The notes under the pieces are model-generated. The model ran no database searches, had not been told where the DNA came from, and worked only from the letters and a program-made list of their open reading frames with translations. From contig CAMCUG010000116.1 in the NCBI GenBank assembly GCA_945878835.1, positions 1 through 5,422 on the forward strand: a stretch of 5,422 nt of DNA. Direction: 5' to 3'. Origin of the DNA: Chryseobacterium gleum. GTDB taxonomy: Bacteria; Bacteroidota; Bacteroidia; Flavobacteriales_D; Sanyastnellaceae. The position numbers and the translations under genes were made by a program. Shown in pieces: positions 1 through 5,422 of the stretch. Position 1 is the stretch's first letter, and the number at the start of each line of letters is the position of its first letter.

Positions 1-502
1 CATCCATGCCCACACCCATGTTGTAGGCATAGCCACCGCTGTAATAAAATCCGCCCCAACTAGCATCTTGAATAGGATTACCGTGATAATATATTCGAGT
101 TGTGAAATTCACCCAAGACGCAAGATTCGGTAATTCAACAAATAAATCAAGACCAACATGCGTAAAGGAAGCGGAATTGGAATTCACAAAAACCGAATCA
201 ACTGTTAATCCTTCAAGATCCAAATGCAATTGAGGTATACTCGTCATCACGGGAGAAATTGTGACGTCTGCATACCCTCGAATATTATTGCTTGAAAAGT
301 TCGTGAAGTCGAGATAGACATAGGTGTCAACAATATCTAAAGTATCGCATCGACTGTTGCTGTTAGATAGATCCTTATGCGAATGTTTGTGCGAGCAATT
401 CGTTTGCCCAAAAGAAGCAAAAGATAAAATTGAGCAAAGAGCAATTAAAAATATTCTATTCAAATTAAGCAAATTCATGTCTGCAATATATTCCAATTTC
501 AT
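1..502 (-). CDS. Secreted M1-family metallopeptidase, N-terminal part (truncated by window edge)
   Basis: This reading frame is open from the ATG at 502 through position 1, about 167 codons, and continues beyond the left edge. The start is ambiguous. ATG 502 gives MKLEYIAD before a second in-frame ATG at 478; starting at 478 gives a normal signal peptide (MNLLNLNR, then hydrophobic LIALCSILSFASFG, probable cleavage before QTN), so I prefer 478. The mature N-terminus is His/Cys-rich (NCSHKHSHKD). It is followed by beta-strand-like sequence (RCDTLDIVDTYVYLDF, then LHLDLEGLTVDSVFV) and by YYHGNP, WGGFYYSGGYAYNMGVGMD. These match the N-terminal beta domain of Bacteroidota M1 aminopeptidase-like proteins, many of which end in a type IX secretion sorting domain. 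The catalytic HExxH region and C-terminus lie outside the window, so activity and sorting signal cannot be judged. It is divergent from the gene at 591. Family assignment rests on motif recognition. Confidence 0.85.
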   Translation of the reverse strand, partial: MKLEYIADMNLLNLNRIFLIALCSILSFASFGQTNCSHKHSHKDLSNSNSRCDTLDIVDTYVYLDFTNFSSNNIRGYADVTISPVMTSIPQLHLDLEGLTVDSVFVNSNSASFTHVGLDLFVELPNLASWVNFTTRIYYHGNPIQDASWGGFYYSGGYAYNMGVGMD

Positions 503-590
503 GAAACAACCTTTTTCAAATTGATGGTGTCTAAGTAATAGCGACAGAGAATTGAAACCGCTTTGTTAGCCAACCAACCAAACTGCAAGT

Positions 591-2051
591 ATGAAACCAA
601 CCCACGATCTGTTCGATCTGGTTCATTCTCTGACCAAGAGTGAAAAACGTTTTTTCAAGCTACAAAGCTCGTTGCAAGCGGGCGAGAAGAACTACGTTCG
701 ACTTTTTGATTTACTTGAAAAAATGGATCATTATGACGAAGATTTTGTGAAAGAGTCGTTCAAAGGAGAACTTTTCTTAAAACATCTTCCGTCAGAAAAA
801 AATCACTTATTCAAACTCATTTTGAAAGCTCTGCGCTCTTACCACGGTGAAAGCACTGTTCGAAGCGTCTTAAAGCAAGCATTAAAGAATGTTGATATTC
901 TTCACAAAAAAGGACTTTTCGAGGAATCTAAGAAAGAATTGAAGCGAGCGAAGAAATTGGCTACTGCTTATGAGTTTTTTTACTACTTGTTTGAAATAAT
1001 TTCGTGGCAAAAGAGCCTTCTGGAGGAGGATTATGAGAACGGTGATTTCGTTCAGTCTTTCGATGAAATTGCTGAAGAAGAATCCGAAATATTATTGCAA
1101 CTGCAAAACCTTGCTCAATATCAGGTAATATATGGAAAGGTGAATGCAATCTTTCGTTCTGGAGGATTCACTCCTTCAAAGATTCACGAAGAGATGCTTA
1201 ATGAAATTATAGATTCGAAGCTCCTTCTAGACCCTACTTTGGCAATGTCCATCCGCTCGAAATGCATTAGACTGTATTCATTAGGTTTTTGTGCAATAGC
1301 AGAAAGCAATATAGAAAAAGCTGCGGAATATTTTACAGAGGTCATTGCAGTTTTCGAAGAAAATGAATGGCTTCGCGAAGACAAGGCAAAGCGATATTTA
1401 AGATCACTTGGACAATTGTTGACGTGTCGCGTGCTTCTTAATGATAGGGCAGGAGCAACAGACATATACAAGAAGCTAGAGTCATTGGAAGACAAGGAAC
1501 AGTTCCAGGATCCAGATTTAATCGCTTTTCGTTTCCGCATTTTGAAGCAAATTCAAGTGGAAATGGCGCTTATGTTTGAGCAGAAAATTCAATCAGACGA
1601 GTTGTTTGCCGCTATTCAACAAACAAAAAACGTTCTCAGTAAAGAGTTTGAAATGATGATTCACTACAGATTGGCTCTGTATGAATTTTCCTGTGGATTC
1701 CATCAGCGGGCTTTGAAGCACGTGAACGAAATCATTAACAATTCAGACAAAGAATTACGTCAAGATATATACGGACATGTACGCGTCTTGAATATTCTGA
1801 TTCATTTGTGTTTAGGTAATACAGACTTAGTTGAATACGCCTTGAAATCAACTATTCGTTTCTACACTCAACGTGAACGCGACCACGAGGCTGATATTCA
1901 ATTTTTGAAAACACTTCGAGCTTACAACAAACTCTCTCCGTTCGAAAAGCCCACATTCTTCAAAGAAGGAAGAATTATGTCTGAATTCCCATCCGTTAAA
2001 AACATGGAAGACCGCTTCCTAGAATTGGTCATTAAAAAAGGGATGATTTAA
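591..2051 (+). CDS. Conserved Bacteroidota helical (TPR-like) protein of unknown function, 486 aa
   Basis: The frame opens at ATG 591 and ends with TAA at 2049-2051. The protein is predicted almost wholly alpha-helical and rich in Leu, Glu and Lys, with no signal peptide or membrane segment, so it is probably cytoplasmic. The first 86 residues carry the pattern I recognise from an uncharacterised Bacteroidota family: DLFDLVHSLTKSEKRFFKL (6-24), GEKNYVRLFDLLEK (31-44), and a Lys/Phe-rich stretch ending in LILKALRSYHG (76-86). The middle (about 95-400) reads as paired amphipathic helices like degenerate TPRs. A second conserved block lies near 402-440 (LGNTDLVEYALKS then IRFYTQRERDHEAD). No catalytic motif is visible, and a protein-binding scaffold is only inference. 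The start is supported by the conserved N-terminus lying at the first ATG; no Shine-Dalgarno is seen, as is usual in this phylum. It stands alone, divergent from the peptidase gene and convergent with the gene ending at 2098. Confidence 0.85.
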   Translation: MKPTHDLFDLVHSLTKSEKRFFKLQSSLQAGEKNYVRLFDLLEKMDHYDEDFVKESFKGELFLKHLPSEKNHLFKLILKALRSYHGESTVRSVLKQALKNVDILHKKGLFEESKKELKRAKKLATAYEFFYYLFEIISWQKSLLEEDYENGDFVQSFDEIAEEESEILLQLQNLAQYQVIYGKVNAIFRSGGFTPSKIHEEMLNEIIDSKLLLDPTLAMSIRSKCIRLYSLGFCAIAESNIEKAAEYFTEVIAVFEENEWLREDKAKRYLRSLGQLLTCRVLLNDRAGATDIYKKLESLEDKEQFQDPDLIAFRFRILKQIQVEMALMFEQKIQSDELFAAIQQTKNVLSKEFEMMIHYRLALYEFSCGFHQRALKHVNEIINNSDKELRQDIYGHVRVLNILIHLCLGNTDLVEYALKSTIRFYTQRERDHEADIQFLKTLRAYNKLSPFEKPTFFKEGRIMSEFPSVKNMEDRFLELVIKKGMI

Positions 2052-2065
2052 TCATCCCCTTTTTT
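2034..2065. terminator. Bidirectional Rho-independent terminator between convergent genes
   Basis: An 8-bp stem, GGGATGAT (2040-2047) with ATCATCCC (2051-2058), closes on a TTA loop (2048-2050). It is flanked by A6 at 2034-2039 and T6 at 2060-2065, so each strand ends its hairpin with a six-base U-run. It can therefore stop transcription from the 486-aa gene on plus and from the nif3-like operon on minus. The stem contains the last codons of the 486-aa gene, and the TAA stop (2049-2051) lies in the loop and first stem base. Confidence 0.92.
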
Positions 2066-2097
2066 AATCTCTTTTATTCTTCCCTTCTCTTCCCTTC

Positions 2098-3870
2098 TTA
2101 TTTCGCCATTTCCTTCTGAAGAAACTCCTTGAACTTCAATTCTTCTTCATACGCCATCTCCTCATCGACTAAGATTCTTCCACTGTGCTCATCTGTGATG
2201 ATACGCTTGCGCAAACGAACGTCCATTTGCACCTGAGCTGGAATTTGAATGAATGAACCTGCTGAAGCATCGCGTTCAATTGGAACAACTGCTAATCCGT
2301 TTTGAGCAGACTTACGCATACGTACATAACGCTCCAACAAATGAAGATCAATGTGCTTCTTTGCTTCATCACTGCGTTTTGAAAGGATATCTTCTTCTTT
2401 TTGAGTTTCACTCATAAGAATAGTTAACTCTGTTTCTTTCAAATTTAAATCGTTGGTACGCTCAGCTAATTTCGAAGATGCATTATCGATTTCTGCTTGC
2501 TTCGTTAATTTCAATGTATCAGCTGTGCGAATATGTTTCGACTGCAATTCAATTTCCAACTCTTGAAATTCAATTTCTTTGTTTAAAGAATCAAATTCAC
2601 GGTTATTTTTAACTTTATTCAACTGCTCCTTATACTTTACAATCAAGGCTTCAGCTTCTTTAATAGCCGACTTACTAGAAACGATATTTTCTTCAGCCCC
2701 TTTGAATTCACCTTTCAAACGCTCCATGCGCGCCTCTAATCCAGAAACATCGTCTCTTAAATCTTCAACTTCGTATGGTAATTCTCCGCGAGTAGCGCGA
2801 ATCTTATCAATGCGAGAGTCTATTAACTGAAGAGCAAATAAGTGCCTCAATTTAGATTCAACAGAAATACCCTTTTTGGCATCTTCGTTGTTGGACTTGT
2901 TCATTTGATTAATTGAAATCATAGTTTCTGTATCGTTAATTTGGTTTTTCTCGTTTTTTTCTGGTTTTGCAATAGGAACAAAAATGGCTTGTTTCGAATC
3001 CATTTCTGATGCAACGTGAATAGGGTTGGCCACTCGTTTTTCAACTTGAGTAGGGGCAATACCTATTTTGAATGTTCTTGGCTTTCCATCAATTGGACCT
3101 TCAGCAATTACTTCTTTGCGAATCTTCGCATCACGCTTAGCCTTCGCAAGGGTAGCTGCTTCAGAAAGAACGACTTCTTCTTCCGGAGCTTTAACAACAG
3201 TTGTTTTTACAGCGCCTTTGACAACTGATTTTTCTACTTTCGCTGCTTTACCTTTCTTTTCTGGCTTTGCGGGCAACTTTCCCGCTTTGTTTTTTTCAAC
3301 AACAACAGGTGCAGATTTCTTAGATGGCGCTGGCTTCGGAGCAGTAGCAGCCTTCTTAACAGGGGCTACAGTCTTTTTCGGTTCAACTTTTTTAGTTGGG
3401 ACAACCTTCTTAGCAACTACTTTGGATTTCGAAGCTGGAGTTTGTTTTTTTGTAGGAGCAACAGCTTTCTTTTTTTCGATTTTTTTAGCAGGAGCAACCT
3501 TCTTAACTGCGGGCTTCACTACCTTCTTCACTTCTTGCACTTTCTTCTTGATCACTTCTTTCACAACTTTTTTTGAACTTTTCACTTCCTTCTTAACTGC
3601 TTTTGCAACTGGTTTAACAACCTTCTTCACAATTGGTTTAACAACCTTCTTCGCAATTGGTTTAACAACCTTCTTCGCAATTGGTTTAACAACCTTCTTC
3701 GCAACAGGTTTAGAAGCCGGTTTAACAGCTTTCTTTTCTACTTTTTTCGCAACAGGTTTCTTTACTGCTTTCTCCTTTCCCTTCAACACAACTGTTTTAG
3801 CTGCTTTTTTAGCAGCAACCTTGGGCTTAGCAGGTGCTTTCGCTTTTGGTTTTATTACTTTTTTAGCCAT
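2098..3870 (-). CDS. Lys/Ala/Pro/Val-rich H1-like tail fused to coiled-coil, cysteine-less zinc-ribbon-type protein, 590 aa
   Basis: The frame runs from ATG 3870 to TAA 2100-2098. Residues 1 to about 230 are low-complexity and very basic: 38 of the first 100 residues are Lys, in KKVVKP/KKVAP-type repeats like histone H1 tails, suggesting nucleic-acid binding (inference). Residues about 240-333 are a less repetitive linker. Residues 335-590 match the Bacteroidota coiled-coil/zinc-ribbon family (DUF164/zf-RING_7, HP0958/CT398-like): SVESKLRHLFALQLIDSRID (336-355), RGELP (361-365), long coiled coil (about 366-505) with NNREFDSLNKEIE (422-434), then NGLAVVPIERD (524-534). The usual CxxC...CxxC ligands are replaced by Ser536, Ser539, Asp560 and Ser563. 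The whole protein has no Cys and no Trp. The usual family length is about 250-260 aa, so the first 330 residues are extra. In-frame Met317 and Met323 could start a family-length product. The gene lies 4 bp after the Nif3-like gene; that pairing is common in Flavobacteriales. Function of the family in Bacteroidota is not established. Confidence 0.9.
   Translation of the reverse strand: MAKKVIKPKAKAPAKPKVAAKKAAKTVVLKGKEKAVKKPVAKKVEKKAVKPASKPVAKKVVKPIAKKVVKPIAKKVVKPIVKKVVKPVAKAVKKEVKSSKKVVKEVIKKKVQEVKKVVKPAVKKVAPAKKIEKKKAVAPTKKQTPASKSKVVAKKVVPTKKVEPKKTVAPVKKAATAPKPAPSKKSAPVVVEKNKAGKLPAKPEKKGKAAKVEKSVVKGAVKTTVVKAPEEEVVLSEAATLAKAKRDAKIRKEVIAEGPIDGKPRTFKIGIAPTQVEKRVANPIHVASEMDSKQAIFVPIAKPEKNEKNQINDTETMISINQMNKSNNEDAKKGISVESKLRHLFALQLIDSRIDKIRATRGELPYEVEDLRDDVSGLEARMERLKGEFKGAEENIVSSKSAIKEAEALIVKYKEQLNKVKNNREFDSLNKEIEFQELEIELQSKHIRTADTLKLTKQAEIDNASSKLAERTNDLNLKETELTILMSETQKEEDILSKRSDEAKKHIDLHLLERYVRMRKSAQNGLAVVPIERDASAGSFIQIPAQVQMDVRLRKRIITDEHSGRILVDEEMAYEEELKFKEFLQKEMAK
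3607..3702 (-). repeat. 24-bp in-frame tandem repeat, 4 copies, encoding an 8-residue KKVVKPIA-type unit
   Basis: Units lie at 3607-3630, 3631-3654, 3655-3678 and 3679-3702. On the plus strand the unit is AATTGGTTTAACAACC followed by TTCTTCGC. The last three copies are identical; the first differs at two positions. A degenerate fifth copy follows from 3703. The repeat encodes the AKKVVKPI motif near residues 57-88 of the lysine-rich tail. Near-identity at the DNA level, including synonymous positions, points to recent duplication by slippage or recombination and predicts copy-number variation between strains. Confidence 0.93.
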
Positions 3871-3874
3871 AATG

Positions 3875-4969
3875 TCAGTAATAGAGAACGGGGTTCGTTA
3901 TTACACCCGTTTTGTGGACGGCGAATGTACGAAATTTTTCAGCGATTTTAGCATGAATCAACTCAATAGTAAACTGCTCACTTTCAAAATGTCCAATATC
4001 AATAAACGACAACTTGTTTTCTGCGTCGAAGAATTCATGGTATTTCACATCAGATGTTACAAATACATCTGCCTCTTCCGCTTTTGCCGCTCCCAATAGA
4101 AATTGACCACTTCCACCACAAACCGCTATTTTCTGAATCTTGGATTTGTGTGTTGATGTATACTTAATACACTGATTATTAAATTCTTTTTTCAACATAC
4201 TTAAACAATCGATTAAGCTAATAGGAGTCTCTAATTCTCCGATAGCGCCGCTTCCATATTGATTCAAATTGTTTTGAAGCGATTGCCAATTGTGAGCCAC
4301 TTCTTCATATGGATGTGATTCGAAAAGTGCACGTTGAACTTCAGCTTTTTTCCAACTGGGTAAAATAACTTCAAACCGAATTTCTTCCAATTCGCTTCTT
4401 TCACCTTGTTTCCCTTCAAAAGGTTGTGCACCATCTTCAGGTTTGAAACTTCCATTGCCAAGGATAGAAAATCCACATTCGCTGTAATTCCCAACATTTC
4501 CTGCACCGGCTTCAAACAAGGCAGTCCTCACTTTTTCAAAATGATCAACAGGAACAAAAACAGTCAAATGAAGTAAATGCTCATCTAATGGGACCAAAGG
4601 TTTTACATTTTTCAATCCGAGGCGACGCGCAATTTCACCATTAACCCCTTCCAACGTATTGTCGAGATTCGTGTGAATCGCAAACAAGGCAATGTTGTTT
4701 TGGATGGCTTTGATTATCGTTCGTTGAACATAGTCTGCCCCGGTAAAACGTTTCAATCCTTTGAAAACAATCGGATGATGCGAAACGATAAGGTTGCAAT
4801 TTTTGGAGATGGCTTCTTCAACAATATCTTCCGTGCAATCGAGACTCACCAATACATTCGTGATTTCGTTTTGCTTATTTCCAACCAACAGTCCAGAATT
4901 ATCATAAGACTCTTGCAAAATAGGCGGAGCCCACTGCTCTAAATAGGAAATGACTTCTTCAATACGCAT
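3875..4969 (-). CDS. Nif3-like (DUF34) dinuclear metal center protein, 364 aa
   Basis: The frame starts at ATG 4969 and ends with TGA at 3877-3875. The N-terminus MRIEEVISYLEQWAP and YDNSGLLVG (22-30) match the Nif3/YbgI/YqfO family. Probable metal ligands are His64 and His65 in SHHPIVFKG, Asp103 in HTNLDNT (with His99 nearby), and His327 and Glu331 in GHFESEQ near the C-terminus, so the dinuclear site looks intact. The middle (about 130-235) is the insertion found in longer, YqfO-like members, including SHPYEEV. About 365 aa is normal for Bacteroidota. Family members form toroidal hexamers; a hydrolase (GTP cyclohydrolase-like) role has been proposed but the cellular function is unsettled. 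The frame stays open upstream to an ATG at 5242, but that extension is antisense to lpxK, lacks family similarity and is rejected. It is the first gene of an operon with the 590-aa gene, 4 bp downstream, and divergent from lpxK. Confidence 0.95.
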   Translation of the reverse strand: MRIEEVISYLEQWAPPILQESYDNSGLLVGNKQNEITNVLVSLDCTEDIVEEAISKNCNLIVSHHPIVFKGLKRFTGADYVQRTIIKAIQNNIALFAIHTNLDNTLEGVNGEIARRLGLKNVKPLVPLDEHLLHLTVFVPVDHFEKVRTALFEAGAGNVGNYSECGFSILGNGSFKPEDGAQPFEGKQGERSELEEIRFEVILPSWKKAEVQRALFESHPYEEVAHNWQSLQNNLNQYGSGAIGELETPISLIDCLSMLKKEFNNQCIKYTSTHKSKIQKIAVCGGSGQFLLGAAKAEEADVFVTSDVKYHEFFDAENKLSFIDIGHFESEQFTIELIHAKIAEKFRTFAVHKTGVITNPVLYY

Positions 4970-4977
4970 TTTTAATC

Positions 4978-4995
4978 TAACTTGCAGCCAAGTTA
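4978..4995. promoter_or_regulatory. Perfect 7-bp inverted repeat in the 31-bp nif3-like/lpxK divergent gap
   Basis: TAACTTG (4978-4984), spacer CAGC, CAAGTTA (4989-4995). It fills the centre of the only non-coding DNA between ATG 4969 (minus) and ATG 5001 (plus). Two readings are possible: an operator for a dimeric regulator, or paired -7-like elements of a bidirectional promoter, since each arm reads TAACTTG on one strand. No bound protein is known. Confidence 0.5.
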
Positions 4996-5019
4996 CACCG
5001 ATGCGTTTATTCAGAGCAA
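4988..5019 (-). promoter_or_regulatory. Candidate Bacteroidota-type promoter for the nif3-like operon
   Basis: On the minus strand TTG (5019-5017) is followed after 21 bp by TAACTTGG (4995-4988). The Bacteroidota consensus is a -33 TTG(-rich) box and a -7 box TAnnTTTG about 19-21 bp further on; this -7 candidate matches all but one fixed base. Transcription would start shortly before the ATG at 4969, giving a leader of very roughly 10-15 nt. The -33 element would lie inside the lpxK coding sequence. This is pattern matching only. Confidence 0.4.
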
Positions 5020-5422
5020 CTCTTTGGCCTTTTTCTTTTCTATTGGGAAGCATTCTGCTCTTCCGACATTTTTTATTTTCTGTTGGAATTTTCAAGTCGA
5101 AGAAAGCATCGGTTCCTTCATTTGTTATCGGTAATCTGAAAGTTGGAGGAACAGGTAAAACGCCTTTCGCCATTTGGTTAATTGAAAAATTAGATGCTTC
5201 AAAAACCGGATTTGTTTCTCGCGGATATGGCCGTAAAACCAAAGGATTTCAATTAATTAATTCAGACTCAAAAGTTTCAGAAATAGGCGATGAACCGGCA
5301 GTGGTTCGAAATCATTTTCAATCTTTAATCGGAGCCGTTTCAGAAAATAGATTGAACGGGATTTTTCACTTGAAACAAGCCTTCCCGCAGATTCTGCAAG
5401 TGGTTCTCGACGATGCCTTTCA
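5001..5422 (+). CDS. lpxK: Tetraacyldisaccharide 4'-kinase LpxK, N-terminal part (truncated by window edge)
   Basis: The frame opens at ATG 5001 and is still open after 140 codons at the right edge, less than half of a usual LpxK (about 330-350 aa). LpxK phosphorylates the 4' position of the lipid A disaccharide precursor with ATP at the inner face of the cytoplasmic membrane. Seen here in order: a hydrophobic N-terminal segment (about 8-31) expected to act as a membrane anchor; VIGNLKVGGTGKTP (42-55), the P-loop with Lys53 and Thr54; SRGYGRKTKGF (73-83), a family signature; GDEP (96-99), containing the acidic pair implicated in catalysis; and VVLDDAF (134-140), the start of the LDDAFQHR Walker-B-like motif, cut by the edge. 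The start is well supported because the hydrophobic helix follows directly. It is divergent from the Nif3-like gene with a 31-bp gap, so its promoter must overlap that gene's 5' end. Confidence 0.96.
   Translation, partial: MRLFRATLWPFSFLLGSILLFRHFLFSVGIFKSKKASVPSFVIGNLKVGGTGKTPFAIWLIEKLDASKTGFVSRGYGRKTKGFQLINSDSKVSEIGDEPAVVRNHFQSLIGAVSENRLNGIFHLKQAFPQILQVVLDDAF

Noticed and set aside
324..524. 66-codon open frame on plus
   Set aside because: It is antisense to the signal peptide and N-terminus of the M1 peptidase, with no recognisable features.
503..590. Promoters in the divergent gap between the M1 peptidase and the 486-aa gene
   Set aside because: A minus-strand TCAATTTG (524-517) resembles a -7 box but has no TTG at proper spacing; nothing convincing is seen for the plus gene. 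Three CCAA repeats (570-581) are too simple to call.
1184..1540. 118-codon open frame on minus inside the 486-aa gene
   Set aside because: It is a Ser-rich shadow of the plus-strand gene with no supporting signals.
3607..3702. Regular repeats as a possible CRISPR array
   Set aside because: The units are directly abutting, have no unique spacers and are in-frame coding sequence.
3068..4099. 343-codon open frame on plus, rich in Phe, Thr, Ala and Gly
   Set aside because: It is the antisense shadow of the Lys/Ala/Val/Pro tail: Lys codons read in reverse as Phe and Leu. It has no family resemblance, and it continues across two well-supported minus-strand genes.
4970..5242. 91-codon N-terminal extension of the Nif3-like protein, starting at ATG 5242
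   Set aside because: It lies antisense to lpxK, which has unmistakable motifs, and the family's natural N-terminus is at ATG 4969.
1..5422. A novel defence, mobile or secondary-metabolite system
   Set aside because: No nuclease, toxin, transposase, integrase, synthase or similar module is visible; the genes look like core or conserved Bacteroidota functions.

Overview
The window looks like chromosomal DNA of a Bacteroidota bacterium, most likely Flavobacteriales (a Crocinitomicaceae/Fluviicola-like relative is my guess). It is AT-rich. It encodes a secreted M1 peptidase of the type Bacteroidota export, a helical-repeat family I know only from this phylum, and the lpxK / Nif3-like / coiled-coil zinc-ribbon neighbourhood familiar from Flavobacteriales. 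lpxK also implies a Gram-negative envelope. I see no mobile element, tRNA, rRNA or CRISPR array.

Layout. (1) 1-502, minus: N-terminal part of a secreted M1-type metallopeptidase, running off the left edge. (2) 503-590: short divergent intergenic region. (3) 591-2051, plus: 486-aa helical TPR-like protein of unknown function. (4) 2034-2065: strong bidirectional terminator; its hairpin contains the 3' end and stop codon of gene 3 and also serves the convergent gene. (5) 2098-3870, minus: 590-aa protein joining a very lysine-rich histone-H1-like tail to the coiled-coil/zinc-ribbon domain of the HP0958/CT398 type, in which all four zinc-ligand cysteines are replaced. (6) 3875-4969, minus: Nif3-like (DUF34) dinuclear-metal protein, 4 bp upstream of gene 5 and surely co-transcribed with it. 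(7) 4970-5000: a 31-bp divergent intergenic region holding a perfect inverted repeat that overlaps a plausible Bacteroidota promoter. (8) 5001-5422, plus: lpxK (lipid A 4'-kinase), running off the right edge.

How they fit. The right half is a conserved cluster split by a divergent promoter: lipid A synthesis one way, a metal-protein/coiled-coil pair the other. The most unusual item is the 590-aa protein. It combines an H1-like basic tail, which carries a 24-bp in-frame tandem repeat, with a zinc ribbon that kept its fold-framing residues but no longer has any cysteine. The left half holds an exported peptidase and an orphan helical protein with no evident functional link to the rest. I found no convincing new multi-gene system here.
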